Origin: JAJPHU01 sp035553375
Lineage (GTDB): Bacteria > Planctomycetota > Planctomycetia > Gemmatales > Gemmataceae
DNA length: 64,000 nt
Reading direction: 5' to 3'
Assembly: GCA_035553375.1 (NCBI GenBank)
Contig: DATNCY010000180.1
Coordinates: 1-64,000, forward strand
Shown here: positions 27,521 to 36,650 of the stretch, one piece after another
Layout: every line of letters begins with the position of its first letter
How positions within the stretch are numbered: position 1 is the first letter of the stretch
Made by a program: the position numbers and the translations under genes
Notes under the pieces: generated by a model
Told to the model about the DNA's origin: nothing
The model's input: the letters and a program-made list of their open reading frames with translations, nothing else
The model's database searches: none

Positions 27521-30148
27521 ATGAATCCATTCCTCTCCGCTCTGGCGGTGCTGACGGCGAGTTGCCTGATCCTGGGCCTGCGGACGGCTTACGTTCGCGG
27601 CCGGCGGTCGGCGCGAAAGCGTGGCTTCCTTGAGGTTTCGCCGTGCCATCGTTCGTTCTTCCGGCAACTCGGTTTGACGGAAGCACGACATTTTCTCGCC
27701 TTGACCGGAGAAAAACCGCACATTGTCAGCGGCCATCCGGATCGACATGTGGCCCGCGTGCAAATCGGCGAGGGATCGCGGCGCTGGATCGCCTATCTCA
27801 AGCGCGAGCATCGCGTCACCTGGCGCACGCGCCTGAGCAACGCCCTGGCGGGTTTCGGTTTGGTGTCGCGTTCCCTGCGTGAGGCGCGCACGCTACAGAC
27901 ATTGCAGCGCGAAGGCATCCACGCCCCGGAGTGGTTAGCCGCCGGCGAGGATGGGCAGGGACGCGCTTTCCTCCTCGTGCGCGAAGTGACCGGCGTTGAA
28001 TTGCGCGGTGTTCTTCAGACGGAGAAAGATCCGCGGCGACGGCGGCGGATCGCGCGTCAGGTGGGCGTCACCCTGGCTCGCCTGCATACCGCTGGGTTCC
28101 GTCATCCCGATCTGTACGCCAACCATCTTTTTATCGAAGCAAAAGACGATTCGATTCATGTACTCGACTGGCAGCGTTCGCGGCTGATGCGCACGCTGAC
28201 CTGGCAGGAACGCCAGCGCGACCTAGCCGCACTGCATGCGACGGTGGACGCCGCCTTGGCCACGCCGCGCGAACGCCTGATCTGCCTGCGTGCCTATCGG
28301 CGAGCCAGTCCGCAACCTCGCATCCGGGGCTGGGTTCTCCTGCGTGGGATCGAAACGCAAGCACGGCGCTTGCTGACACGACGGCACATTCGCGAAAAAC
28401 GCCAGCCGCCAACGCGGCGACAAGCGTGGATTTGTCTGGAAGGTGAGGCGCTGTGCGTGACACCCGCCATGCAGCAGCGCTGCGGCGAGCGCATGCCGGA
28501 TTGGTTGCCGCCCAACCGGGAACCTGGGGAGGCTCAAGAAACACTGACCCGGCGTTGGCCGAACTTGCCCGATGAAACGCGCACGCTCTTGGTGCAGCGG
28601 CGCGGGCGGAAATCGCTCGCGGAGCGGTTGCGCCGTCAAGGATCGTTTATCTCGCCGGAGCAGCGACAGGCTTCGTTGTTGCTGCGCCTTCAGCGTCATG
28701 GCGTGACGGCTCCGCAAGTGCTTGCCCTGGGGCGACGCCACGGAGCCGATGGGGAGGTCGAATCGTTCCTGCTCACGGAACCATTGACCGATACGTGCAG
28801 TCTGGAAGCATGGCTGGCCTGCCAGACACGCCGCCGAACGACCGCCGACGGGTTGGCGCGGCGCTGGTCGGTACTGCGTCAAGCGGGTGCGTTGCTCCAA
28901 AACCTGCACGAGGCGAGTTGTTATCTCGACATCGGTTCGGCCGGCTGCGGTTTGGCCGTGCGGCAGGCGCAAGGCGAGGTGACCATCGTTATCGACCGAG
29001 TCGAGACGGTGACGCCTCGGCGACACCGGCAGCCGGGCCGAGCTGCCCGCGATATGACGCGCATGCAACAGGTGCTTCATGCGGCCGGTTGTACACGCAC
29101 CGACCTTTCTCGTTTTCGGGCTGGTTATCGTCATTTGGAGTCGGCTCAGCAAACCGGCGAGACACACTCCCCTCGGCTGCCGGCGCAGATCGATGCCAGC
29201 GCCACCTGTGACCTGGCACTCTTCTCGATGCCGCAAGCAGTTCAATCCGGCCCCGATTCGCTGTGGCGGCGGCTGCGTCATGGAATTCGCCGGCTGTGTC
29301 ATCGTGTGGATTGGCCGCTGTTTACCGGCCCCGACTGGGCGGATCACATTATGGATGTGACCGTCACTGATCGTTTTCACGCCAAGCAGGGCCGTTCGAC
29401 GGGTCGCTGGGTTCTGCGCGCGTCCGCCGAGGACGATGCAAGATCGCATCGATTGGCGGTGTATTTGAAGCGCCATTACGAGTTACCGTGGTGGCAAGGA
29501 TTGCTGGCGACCTTATGGCCACGACGCGGTTGGTCGCCGGCCTTGCAGGAATGGCAGCACCTGGAATGGGCGCGACAGCAGGGCGTGCCGGTGCCGGAAG
29601 TGGTGGCCGCCGCTGAGTATATTGGACCGCGCGGCAAACTGCGCAGCTTTCTCGCCGTCGAGGAACTGGCCGGCATGCTGTGCGTGAACGAGGCCATTTC
29701 TCTGGCCGCCGTTCGTCAGGACGCCGCGCTGTTCCGCCAGTGGAAACGCACGCTGGCCGCCGAGATGGCACGGCTGGCCCGCATGTTGCATGATCGTCGT
29801 TGTTTCCACAAGGATCTGTATCTGTGCCATTTCTACATCGCACGCGACGACACGTTTGCGATACCGCTCGATGGCTGGCGCGGTCGGGTTTATCTGATCG
29901 ATCTGCACCGCTTGGCACATCATCCGCGGACGTGGCGAATCTGGCAGACGAAAGACCTCGCTCAACTCCTGTATTCCTCGGATATCGTCGGCGTGGATGC
30001 ACGCGATCGATTGTATTTTTGGCGTGCCTATCGTGGTCCCGAACCGCGCCGGCCGGGCGGCGGTTGGCTGCGGCGTTTCGTGCGGTTCAAGTGGCAGCGC
30101 TATCGTCACCATAATGCGCGCAACATGCAAGCGAGGAAGAATGCCTAA
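27521..30148 (+). CDS. three-domain WaaP/KdkA-like LPS core kinase fusion
   Basis: 875 residues with an N-terminal membrane segment (about 4-22). Three kinase-like units follow. Unit 1 (about 60-270): K94 in AYLKRE, catalytic HPDLYANHLF (195-204), VLDWQR (D216). Unit 2 (about 340-520) lacks these: the catalytic loop is replaced by YLDIGSAGCG (468-477), although an IDRVE Asp (492) remains, so it is probably inactive. Unit 3 (about 610-840): K650 in VYLKRH, HKDLYLCHFY (763-772), YLIDLHR (D794). H-x-D-L-Y-x-x-H-F is the lipopolysaccharide kinase motif; these enzymes phosphorylate Kdo or heptose. Single-domain homologues are 230-290 residues. Its position after waaF supports a role in core phosphorylation. 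Confidence 0.85.
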   Translation: MNPFLSALAVLTASCLILGLRTAYVRGRRSARKRGFLEVSPCHRSFFRQLGLTEARHFLALTGEKPHIVSGHPDRHVARVQIGEGSRRWIAYLKREHRVTWRTRLSNALAGFGLVSRSLREARTLQTLQREGIHAPEWLAAGEDGQGRAFLLVREVTGVELRGVLQTEKDPRRRRRIARQVGVTLARLHTAGFRHPDLYANHLFIEAKDDSIHVLDWQRSRLMRTLTWQERQRDLAALHATVDAALATPRERLICLRAYRRASPQPRIRGWVLLRGIETQARRLLTRRHIREKRQPPTRRQAWICLEGEALCVTPAMQQRCGERMPDWLPPNREPGEAQETLTRRWPNLPDETRTLLVQRRGRKSLAERLRRQGSFISPEQRQASLLLRLQRHGVTAPQVLALGRRHGADGEVESFLLTEPLTDTCSLEAWLACQTRRRTTADGLARRWSVLRQAGALLQNLHEASCYLDIGSAGCGLAVRQAQGEVTIVIDRVETVTPRRHRQPGRAARDMTRMQQVLHAAGCTRTDLSRFRAGYRHLESAQQTGETHSPRLPAQIDASATCDLALFSMPQAVQSGPDSLWRRLRHGIRRLCHRVDWPLFTGPDWADHIMDVTVTDRFHAKQGRSTGRWVLRASAEDDARSHRLAVYLKRHYELPWWQGLLATLWPRRGWSPALQEWQHLEWARQQGVPVPEVVAAAEYIGPRGKLRSFLAVEELAGMLCVNEAISLAAVRQDAALFRQWKRTLAAEMARLARMLHDRRCFHKDLYLCHFYIARDDTFAIPLDGWRGRVYLIDLHRLAHHPRTWRIWQTKDLAQLLYSSDIVGVDARDRLYFWRAYRGPEPRRPGGGWLRRFVRFKWQRYRHHNARNMQARKNA

Positions 30149-30248
30149 GAGGCACTAACAGAATAAGCCACTAGCCCGGAGCGCCAGCGACGGGGTGCGG
30201 AAACCCGTCGCTGACGCTCCGGGCTGGTCGGCAAAAAGTTAGTGCCCT
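30149..30248. repeat. palindrome (core 2) with both outer arms
   Basis: AGAGGCACTAACAGAATAAG and core TAGCCCGGAGCGCCAGCGAC face the complementary core and GTTAGTGCCCT. It begins the base after the kinase-fusion stop. The outer arms are the same as around core 1 and core 3 copies, showing that one frame hosts different cores. Confidence 0.9.
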
Positions 30249-30339
30249 GAACATCGCCATGACGGGACGCGAAAAAATGGTCTTGACCTTGCACGCGGAA
30301 TAGGAGATAGCCAGCCCTCCCGCTGCCATACCTGTTTAG

Positions 30340-30423
30340 AGGCATTAACACAAAGAATTGCCAGCCCGCAGCGCCAGCAAGGGAGTGTCCCTTGCTGGCG
30401 CTGCGGGCTGGCCAAAATGTTAT
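30340..30423. repeat. palindrome (core 1) with outer arms
   Basis: AGAGGCATTAACACAAAGAA, then core GCCAGCCCGCAGCGCCAGCA, the facing core and CCAAAATGTTA. Second palindrome in the same 317-base gap upstream of the glycosyltransferase. The rest of the gap (30249-30339) shows no gene. Confidence 0.9.
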
Positions 30424-30465
30424 CGCGGGAGAATCGGTTCGCGCCGGGAGGGGGGCGAAAGCGAC

Positions 30466-31632
30466 ATGAACATCGCATTCTGTTATGAAAGCGTGTTGCC
30501 GCGTCGAGGAGGATGCGAAACCTACATCGCCGACCTGGCGCGGCGTTTGGTGACGGACGGCCACGATGTCCACCTGTATGCGCGGCGCTGGGACGCCACG
30601 GCCCTGCCGGCCGCGCTGAAGATCCATCGCGTGCGAGTGCCGCGTGTGCCGCGCTTTCTGCGACCGTGGTTCTTCGGTGCCTTCTGTCGCCGCGCTCTCG
30701 CGCCGGCCAATCATCAAATCAGCGTCGGCTTCGACAAGATTGCCGGACTCGATGTGCTGTATCCGCAGGGCGGTTTATACGCTGCCACCGTGGAGCATAA
30801 TCTCCTCAAATACCGCAGTCCGCTGGCGCGCCGCCTGGTTCGCTTGGTCAAACTCATCGACCCGGCCCATCGCTCGTTTTTGGCTCTGGATCGCTATCAG
30901 TATCAGCGTCAGCCGCTGCTCGTCGTCGCTATCAGCGAGATGGTCCGCAATCACTTTGAACACTATTACCAACTCGATCCGGCCAACTTGCGCATGGTGC
31001 GTATCGCCATCGATCTCGATCGCTTCGACGAGTGTGATCGACCGCGCCGCCGGCTGGAAAGCCGCGAACGCTGGGGGCTTTCTCCCGAACACACCGTCGC
31101 CCTGTTCGCCGGCATGAATTATCGCTTGAAGGGACTGGAGCCGTTGCTGCGTGCCGTCGCGCTGTTGCCGGCCACGTCGCCCTTCCGTCTGCTGGTGGCC
31201 GGCAGTCCCGAAACGGCCGGCTTCGTGCGCCTGGCGCGCCGGTTGGGGATCGCCGATCGCGTTCGGTTCGCCGGCTATTGCGCCGACATGCGCAATTGCT
31301 ATTTCGCCGCGGATTTCTTCGTGCATCCGACGTTCTACGATCCCTGTTCGCTGGTGGTGCTGGAAGCGCTGGCGTGCGGTCTGCCGGTTATCACGTCGCG
31401 CCACAACGGCGCCGCCGAGGTGATGCGGCCGCCGCGCGAGGGCTACGTGATCGATGATCCGCACAACCTCGAACACCTGGCCGGGGCGATGAAGCAACTG
31501 CTCGATCCGGCGCGGCGCGCGGCGTGCGCCCAGGCGGCGCGGCGCACGGCGGCGCAGTGGACTTTCGAGCATCACTATCGGCAAATGCTGGCGGTGTTCG
31601 CCGAGGCCGCCGCCCGCAAGCACGCGGCTTGA
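30466..31632 (+). CDS. GT4-family glycosyltransferase
   Basis: 388 residues. GT-B fold with YESVLPRRGGCETYIADLARRL (N-terminal G-G-x-E acceptor loop), VALFAGMNYRLKGLEPLLRA, and the donor-site HPTFYDPCSLVVLEALACGLPVI (E-x-x-x-x-G-x-P-V) with H-N-G-A-A-E. This layout matches WaaG-like transferases that add glucose to heptose in the LPS core, fitting the neighbourhood; the actual sugar is uncertain. GGGAGGGGGG lies about 10 bases before the ATG. Confidence 0.9.
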   Translation: MNIAFCYESVLPRRGGCETYIADLARRLVTDGHDVHLYARRWDATALPAALKIHRVRVPRVPRFLRPWFFGAFCRRALAPANHQISVGFDKIAGLDVLYPQGGLYAATVEHNLLKYRSPLARRLVRLVKLIDPAHRSFLALDRYQYQRQPLLVVAISEMVRNHFEHYYQLDPANLRMVRIAIDLDRFDECDRPRRRLESRERWGLSPEHTVALFAGMNYRLKGLEPLLRAVALLPATSPFRLLVAGSPETAGFVRLARRLGIADRVRFAGYCADMRNCYFAADFFVHPTFYDPCSLVVLEALACGLPVITSRHNGAAEVMRPPREGYVIDDPHNLEHLAGAMKQLLDPARRAACAQAARRTAAQWTFEHHYRQMLAVFAEAAARKHAA

Positions 31633-31651
31633 GAGGAATGAAAGAAAGAGC

Positions 31652-31711
31652 GACTAGCCCGGAGCGCCAGCGACGGGTTCTTGCCCCCGTCGCTGGCGCT
31701 CCGGGCTAGTG
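31652..31711. repeat. palindrome (core 2) without outer arm
   Basis: CGACTAGCCCGGAGCGCCAG with its continuation CGACGGG faces CCCGTCGCTGGCGCTCCGGGCTAGTGG. It is nearly perfect and shares its core with 30149 but has no GGCACTAACA arm. Located between the glycosyltransferase and the hydroxylase. Confidence 0.9.
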
Positions 31712-31743
31712 GATAAACTGAAGGCGCAAGGAGTGGTGTCCGC

Positions 31744-32598
31744 ATGGACTGGTTCGCCAACTTCGGGGATTTTTGGCTGGAAACACTGGAATGGCTGGTG
31801 GGATTGACCGTCGCCTTCGCCATTCTGGTTCGCCTGATGCCCTGCAATCCCGGTATGTACTGGTGGAAGGATCTGCGCGGCGCGGCCACTGACTTCATGT
31901 ACTGGTTCATCGTGCCGTTATTTTTGCGCGTCGCCCGTACGCTGTTGTTCATGGCCGGGATTCGCTTGCTTTTTAGCGGCCGTGATCCGCAATTTCTGCC
32001 GGTGAACGCTCTCCCGCTCTGGCTGCAATGCGTTGCCATTCTGCTGATTCAGGATGTGCTGCTGTACGGGATTCATCGCGTCTTTCACACGCGATTGGCG
32101 TGGAAAATCCACGCCATCCACCATTCGCCGAAGGTGCTGGATTGGATGTCCACGGCTCGTTTCCATCCGCTCAATAATCTGCTGGCGTTCACGCTGGCGG
32201 ATGTCGTTGTCCTGCTGATGGGATTCGCGCCGGCGGCGTTGCTTCTGCTGGTGCCGTTCAATCTCATCTATTCTGCCATGACGCATGCCAACTTGAATTG
32301 GACGTTCGGACCATTGCGCCACGTCTTCGCCAGTCCGGTGTTTCATCGTTGGCATCACACCACACAAGAAGAGGGACTCAACAAAAACTTCGCCTCGACC
32401 TTTCCCCTTCTCGATGTGATATTCGGCACGTTCCACATGCCGCCGGGCCAACTGCCGCAACAGTTCGGCAACGGCGATCCCGACTTCCCGGATGATTTCT
32501 GGGGCCAGTTCATCCATCCGTTTCGTAAAAAAGACCAACGGCATCCTCTAATTTCCGAGACGGCGCTCGACCATCCCTCGGAAAAGAGGGCGGCCTAA
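31744..32598 (+). CDS. sterol desaturase / fatty acid hydroxylase family membrane protein
   Basis: 284 residues. Several membrane segments (about 15-32, 55-72, 96-112, 148-182) and the di-iron histidine motifs HRVFH, HAIHH and HRWHHT, in the spacing usual for fatty acid hydroxylases. These enzymes hydroxylate or desaturate lipid chains at the membrane with O2. In this cluster it may modify lipid A or another envelope lipid; sterol or carotenoid substrates are alternatives. The C-terminus is cytosolic and polar. Confidence 0.88.
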   Translation: MDWFANFGDFWLETLEWLVGLTVAFAILVRLMPCNPGMYWWKDLRGAATDFMYWFIVPLFLRVARTLLFMAGIRLLFSGRDPQFLPVNALPLWLQCVAILLIQDVLLYGIHRVFHTRLAWKIHAIHHSPKVLDWMSTARFHPLNNLLAFTLADVVVLLMGFAPAALLLLVPFNLIYSAMTHANLNWTFGPLRHVFASPVFHRWHHTTQEEGLNKNFASTFPLLDVIFGTFHMPPGQLPQQFGNGDPDFPDDFWGQFIHPFRKKDQRHPLISETALDHPSEKRAA

Positions 32599-32626
32599 AT
32601 CGATTTTTTTCGCGGAGGGTGCGCCG

Positions 32627-33781
32627 ATGTTTTTTCGATTTGCCCGCTTGCAAAGCTGGTCGTGGCGTCGCGTCGTGGATGTCGCGATCGTTCTGACGGT
32701 GAGCGCCGGAATCGTATTTAGCATTGTCCACGGCCAGAGTGGAAAGAAACGCGATCTGCACCTCAGTCACGGGCAAGGCTATTTCAGCAGTCGAGACTAT
32801 GATCGAGCCATCGCCGAGTTCACGGAAGCCATCCAACTCGATCCCAAGTGCGCGCTCGCTTATGCCAATCGCGCCTCGTGCTTCTTCAATCAAGGTGATT
32901 TAGAACACGCCATCGACGACAGCAACCGCGCCCTCGAACTCGATCCGCGATTGGCCGCCGCCTACGCCAATCGCGGCGGCGCTTATCTCAATCGCGGGGA
33001 AAATGACCGCGCCATCGCCGATTGCAGTCGCGCTCTCGAACTCGATCCATCGTCGGCTCTGGCCCTGGCCAATCGCGGCGCGGCCTATCTCAACAAGGGT
33101 GATCTCGATGGAGCTATCGCCGATTGCACGCGGGCGCTCGAACTCGATCCGCACTTGGGGCTGGCGTTCGCCAATCGCGCCGCGGCCTATTTCAACAAGG
33201 GCAAGCTCGAACAAACCATCGCCGATTGCAGTCAAGCGCTGAGATGCGATCCGGTGCTGGCCGTCGCCTATCTCAACCGGGCGGCCGCTTTTTTGAGCAT
33301 CGGCGACAGCGAGAGCGCCATTCGAGACTGCGATCAAGCCTTACGTCTCAATCCGAACCAACCGCGTGCTTTCGCCATTCGCGGCACCGCGCGCTTCAAC
33401 AAGGGCGAGGATGTGCAGGGCTTGGAGGACGACGACGAAGCGCTGCGGCGCGATCCGAATCTGACGTTCGTGTACGCCAATCGCGGAGCGGCCCATCTCC
33501 GGCTGGGCGATGCGGAGAAAGCCTTGCAAGACTTCAATCAGGCGATCGAACGCGAGCCGCACATGCCAGCCGCCTACGCCTATCGCAGCGCGATTTTCCT
33601 CCGTAAGCACGACTATAAGCAGGTCATCGCCGATTGTACTCGCGCCATCGAGCTTGATCCGCAATTGGCCCTTGCGTACTGGAACCGTGGCATCGCCTAT
33701 GCCCGCCAGGACGACCGAAAGCACGCCGAAGCCGACCAGAAGAAAGCACTGGAACTAGATCCCTCTTTCGGCGAGCAGTAA
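32627..33781 (+). CDS. membrane-anchored TPR protein
   Basis: 384 residues. One membrane anchor (about 18-36, VVDVAIVLTVSAGIVFSIV), then about nine or ten TPR units of exactly 34 residues (for example AIADCSRALELDPSSALALA-N-R-G-A-A-Y-L-N-K-G). Units are very alike, which suggests recent internal amplification. No enzymatic domain. Such proteins are scaffolds; this one may organise envelope assembly, an inference from position after the hydroxylase. GGAGGG lies 8 bases before the ATG. Confidence 0.85.
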   Translation: MFFRFARLQSWSWRRVVDVAIVLTVSAGIVFSIVHGQSGKKRDLHLSHGQGYFSSRDYDRAIAEFTEAIQLDPKCALAYANRASCFFNQGDLEHAIDDSNRALELDPRLAAAYANRGGAYLNRGENDRAIADCSRALELDPSSALALANRGAAYLNKGDLDGAIADCTRALELDPHLGLAFANRAAAYFNKGKLEQTIADCSQALRCDPVLAVAYLNRAAAFLSIGDSESAIRDCDQALRLNPNQPRAFAIRGTARFNKGEDVQGLEDDDEALRRDPNLTFVYANRGAAHLRLGDAEKALQDFNQAIEREPHMPAAYAYRSAIFLRKHDYKQVIADCTRAIELDPQLALAYWNRGIAYARQDDRKHAEADQKKALELDPSFGEQ

Positions 33782-33785
33782 GAAG

Positions 33786-33877
33786 CACTAACAAAATGGC
33801 GAGCCTCCCGCGTCAGCGGGGGGAGGAGCCGCAAACACTCCCCCCGCTGACGCGGGAGGCTCGCCATTTTGTTAGTG
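33786..33877. repeat. 40-bp perfect palindrome (core 3 plus outer arms)
   Basis: Arms 33786-33825 and 33838-33877 are perfect complements, with a 12-base loop. The sequence order is CACTAACAAAATGG, then GCGAGCCTCCCGCGTCAGCG and GGGGAG. Each arm contains its own small hairpin (CCGC-gtca-GCGG). This is the most complete copy of the family in the window. Confidence 0.95.
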
Positions 33878-33904
33878 GCTCTAATGACCAGAAAGGATAC
33901 TCGA

Positions 33905-34849
33905 ATGAAATGTCTCGTCACCGGCGCCGCCGGATTCATCGGCTCCCACCTCTGCGAACACCTGCTCCAGGCGGGGCATAGCGTCGTCGGACTCGATGCG
34001 TTTATCCCCTTTTATCCGCGCACCGCGAAGGAAGCGAACCTGGCGGGGTTCCGCAGTCATCCGAGCTTTCGTTTCCACTCGCTCGACCTGCGCTGCGATC
34101 CCCTCGAAGATTTGCTCACCGGGGTCGAAGCAGTCGTTCACCTCGCCGCCATGCCGGGACTGACACGCAGCTGGACGGACTTCGATTTGTACGAAAGCTG
34201 CAATCTTACCGGGACGCAGCGGTTGCTCGAAGGGGTGCGCGGACTGCCGAGCCTCCGGCGTTTCCTGTACATCTCGACCTCCTCCGTCTATGGGCGTTAC
34301 GGCTCCGGCGATGAGACGCTGCCGACGCGCCCCACCTCCCCTTACGGCGTGACCAAGTTGGCGGCCGAGAACCTGTGCCGCGCCCACGCCGACGAGTGCG
34401 GACTGCCTCTCGTCGTGCTTCGTTACTTCTCCGTGTATGGGCCGAGACAGCGGCCGGACATGGGCTATCATCGTTTCATCCACGCATTGCTTCACGGCCA
34501 GCCCCTCGTCATCTACGGCGATGGTTTGCAGGCGCGCGGCAACACCTACGTTGATGATTGTGTCGCCGCGACGATGGCGGCGCTGGAAGCCCCTGTCGGC
34601 GAGGTGTACAACGTCGGCGGTGGGGAGATGGCCAATGTTTGGGAGATCGTCGGCAAACTAGAGCAGATCGTCGGCCGGCGCGCCGTTGTCCGACGGGAGG
34701 CGGCCCGACCCGGCGATCAACGCTTCACTGGTGCCGACACGACCAAGCTCTTGCGTCATCTCGGCTGGCAAGCACGGATCGGACTCGACGAAGGGCTGGC
34801 GCGTCAGGTGGCCTGGCAGCAGGGCCAGGCGCAGCGTCAGGCAGCGTAG
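33905..34849 (+). CDS. NAD-dependent sugar epimerase/dehydratase (SDR)
   Basis: 314 residues. Extended SDR: LVTGAAGFIGSHLCEHLL (G-x-x-G-x-x-G), S-T-S-S-V-Y-G, Y-G-V-T-K (Y-x-x-x-K catalytic pair), RYFSVYGPRQRPDM. UDP-glucuronate or UDP-galactose 4-epimerase-like by pattern. It probably supplies a nucleotide sugar for the surface glycans made by this cluster. It overlaps gluQRS tail-to-tail by 13 bases. Confidence 0.9.
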   Translation: MKCLVTGAAGFIGSHLCEHLLQAGHSVVGLDAFIPFYPRTAKEANLAGFRSHPSFRFHSLDLRCDPLEDLLTGVEAVVHLAAMPGLTRSWTDFDLYESCNLTGTQRLLEGVRGLPSLRRFLYISTSSVYGRYGSGDETLPTRPTSPYGVTKLAAENLCRAHADECGLPLVVLRYFSVYGPRQRPDMGYHRFIHALLHGQPLVIYGDGLQARGNTYVDDCVAATMAALEAPVGEVYNVGGGEMANVWEIVGKLEQIVGRRAVVRREAARPGDQRFTGADTTKLLRHLGWQARIGLDEGLARQVAWQQGQAQRQAA

Positions 34850-35832
34850 CCGATGCGACGCAGCAACTCCGGCGTAAGTACGAACGGCTGAGCCGGAATC
34901 GTTTCCAGGCGAAACAGCGGACACAATTCGCGCACCGTGATCGGCTCGATCGCCGCGATCCAGCCGCACGACCAGGCCAGCAATCCCAGGAACATCTCCG
35001 GGCGCACGCCAGCCTCGCGCATCGCTGACAATCGGGTGTCACCGTGCCGCTTGGCCAGCCTGCGGCCATCGGGACCGACGACCAGCGGGACATGCACGAA
35101 CGAGGGCGGCGTCAGGCCGAGCGCGTCGTACAGCAACAATTGGCGCGGCGTCGAAGGGATAAGATCCTCGCCTCGCACCACTTCCGTTACTCCTTGCGCC
35201 GCATCATCCACGACCACAGCCAGCTGATAGGCCGGCGTGCTGGCCACGCTTCCAGCCGGCGGAGTCTTCCAAACGACGAAATCGCCGCCAACTGTTCGCA
35301 GGTCGATGTGCATCGGGCCGCGGAAACCATCAATGAACGCGGGAGAATCAGCCGGCACGCGGAAGCGCCAGCAATAGGGTCGATCACCCAGTGCTTCCAC
35401 GTCACGCACGCCGCGACAGGCGCAGGTGCCGGGGTAGACCGGCCCTTCATGCTCCAGGTGGGGAGCGCTGGCGGCACGCTCGACATCGCCGCGCGTGCAA
35501 GTGCAAGGATAAACCAATTCTCGATCTTGCAACTGGTCGAGGGCGGAACGATACAGTGACAGGCGCTCGGTCTGAACGATTGGTCCGTCATCCCAATCGA
35601 GACCGAGCCAGCGCAGATCAAGACAGGCTTGCCGGTCTGCTCCCACTTTGACGCGGGGCGAATCGATGTCCTCGATGCGCAGCACCACACGTCCGCCCCG
35701 ACTGCGGGCGGACAGCCAGGCGATCAAATACGTGCGTGCATTGCCAACGTGCTGCGCTCCAGTCGGCGACGGAGCCAGCCGGCCCGTTGGCGGAAGACAA
35801 GGTGACAAAGCATCGCGTGAACGAGTGTTCAT
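34837..35832 (-). CDS. gluQRS: glutamyl-Q tRNA(Asp) synthetase
   Basis: 331 residues. It carries the GlxRS catalytic domain with GRLAPSPTGAQHVGNART (HIGH-like H-V-G-N), the zinc-type C-x-C...C-x-C (CTCTRG and GTCACRG) and RRLAKRHGDTRL (K-M-S-K-S-like). It lacks the anticodon-binding domain, as GluQRS does. It glutamylates queuosine in tRNA-Asp. The C-terminus overlaps the epimerase gene by 13 bases. Confidence 0.93.
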   Translation of the reverse strand: MNTRSRDALSPCLPPTGRLAPSPTGAQHVGNARTYLIAWLSARSRGGRVVLRIEDIDSPRVKVGADRQACLDLRWLGLDWDDGPIVQTERLSLYRSALDQLQDRELVYPCTCTRGDVERAASAPHLEHEGPVYPGTCACRGVRDVEALGDRPYCWRFRVPADSPAFIDGFRGPMHIDLRTVGGDFVVWKTPPAGSVASTPAYQLAVVVDDAAQGVTEVVRGEDLIPSTPRQLLLYDALGLTPPSFVHVPLVVGPDGRRLAKRHGDTRLSAMREAGVRPEMFLGLLAWSCGWIAAIEPITVRELCPLFRLETIPAQPFVLTPELLRRIGYAA

Positions 35833-35935
35833 GATTTTCTCCTCCCATTTTCCGCATCTTATCCTATTTCGCGATCACCTTGTCACCTTGTCATAAACAG
35901 CGCGAACGTCTATAAGCCTCCCGGGGAGGTGCGGC

Positions 35936-36586
35936 ATGAGGCGGGTCGGCTCGGTCGCCATCGTGGCGCTTTTCATATCGGCCTGTGCGCCGACGATGGA
36001 AGAGCGTGTCCATGACTTCAATACGAGCGGGGTCCATCTGTATCAGCAGGGCGAGTACGATCACGCCCGTGAGATATTCCAGGCCGCACTCATGTTGCAA
36101 CCGAATGATCCCGCCCTGCTCTTTAACATGGGACAATGTCTCGACCATCTCGGCCAAACCAAGCAAGCCGAAGAAGTGTATCAAGAGTGTCTGCAACACG
36201 ATCCCAATCAGGTCGAGTGTCGCCACGCGCTGACCACGCTGCTAGTCAACGGCGGGCGCATCGACGAAGCGCAGCGCATGACGCAAGCGTGGCTCGCGGC
36301 TGAGCCGAAGCTATCTGCTGCCTACGCCGAGGACGGTTGGCTGTATCAGAAAGAAGGCGATCCTTACAAGGCTCTGAAACGCTATCAGCAGGCAATCGAT
36401 CTCGATCCGCACAACGTCAATGCTCTCATCGGAATGGGCCAGATTTACGAGGAGTTGAAGAACCTCCCCCGCGCCCTGCTGCTCTATCAGACCGCCCTCG
36501 AATACAATGCCCGACAGCCCGATTTGGTCAAACGAATCAATCGCCTGCGCTCGCAGGGGGTCGGACGCCCTCACCCGGATTCGTAG
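35936..36586 (+). CDS. TPR lipoprotein
   Basis: 216 residues. Lipoprotein signal with lipobox ISAC (Cys about 17), followed by about five TPRs (YQQGEYDHAREIFQAALMLQ and similar). A PilF/PilW-like or outer-membrane assembly scaffold is possible; the partner is unknown. GGGGAGGTGCGGC precedes the ATG. Confidence 0.85.
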   Translation: MRRVGSVAIVALFISACAPTMEERVHDFNTSGVHLYQQGEYDHAREIFQAALMLQPNDPALLFNMGQCLDHLGQTKQAEEVYQECLQHDPNQVECRHALTTLLVNGGRIDEAQRMTQAWLAAEPKLSAAYAEDGWLYQKEGDPYKALKRYQQAIDLDPHNVNALIGMGQIYEELKNLPRALLLYQTALEYNARQPDLVKRINRLRSQGVGRPHPDS

Positions 36587-36589
36587 CAA

Positions 36590-36625
36590 ATGGCGAACGG
36601 CCGGCGTTAGCCGGCCGTTCGCCAT
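36590..36625. repeat. 15-bp palindrome (core 6)
   Basis: ATGGCGAACGGCCGG faces CCGGCCGTTCGCCAT with a 6-base loop. It lies 3 bases after the TPR lipoprotein stop. Related to the palindrome at 53541. Confidence 0.85.
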
Positions 36626-36650
36626 CACAGCCATGAAGAGAGGAAACGCC

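Noticed and set aside
28223..29476. 417-codon open frame opposite the kinase fusion
   Set aside because: Antisense shadow without motifs; the plus-strand kinase motifs are unambiguous.
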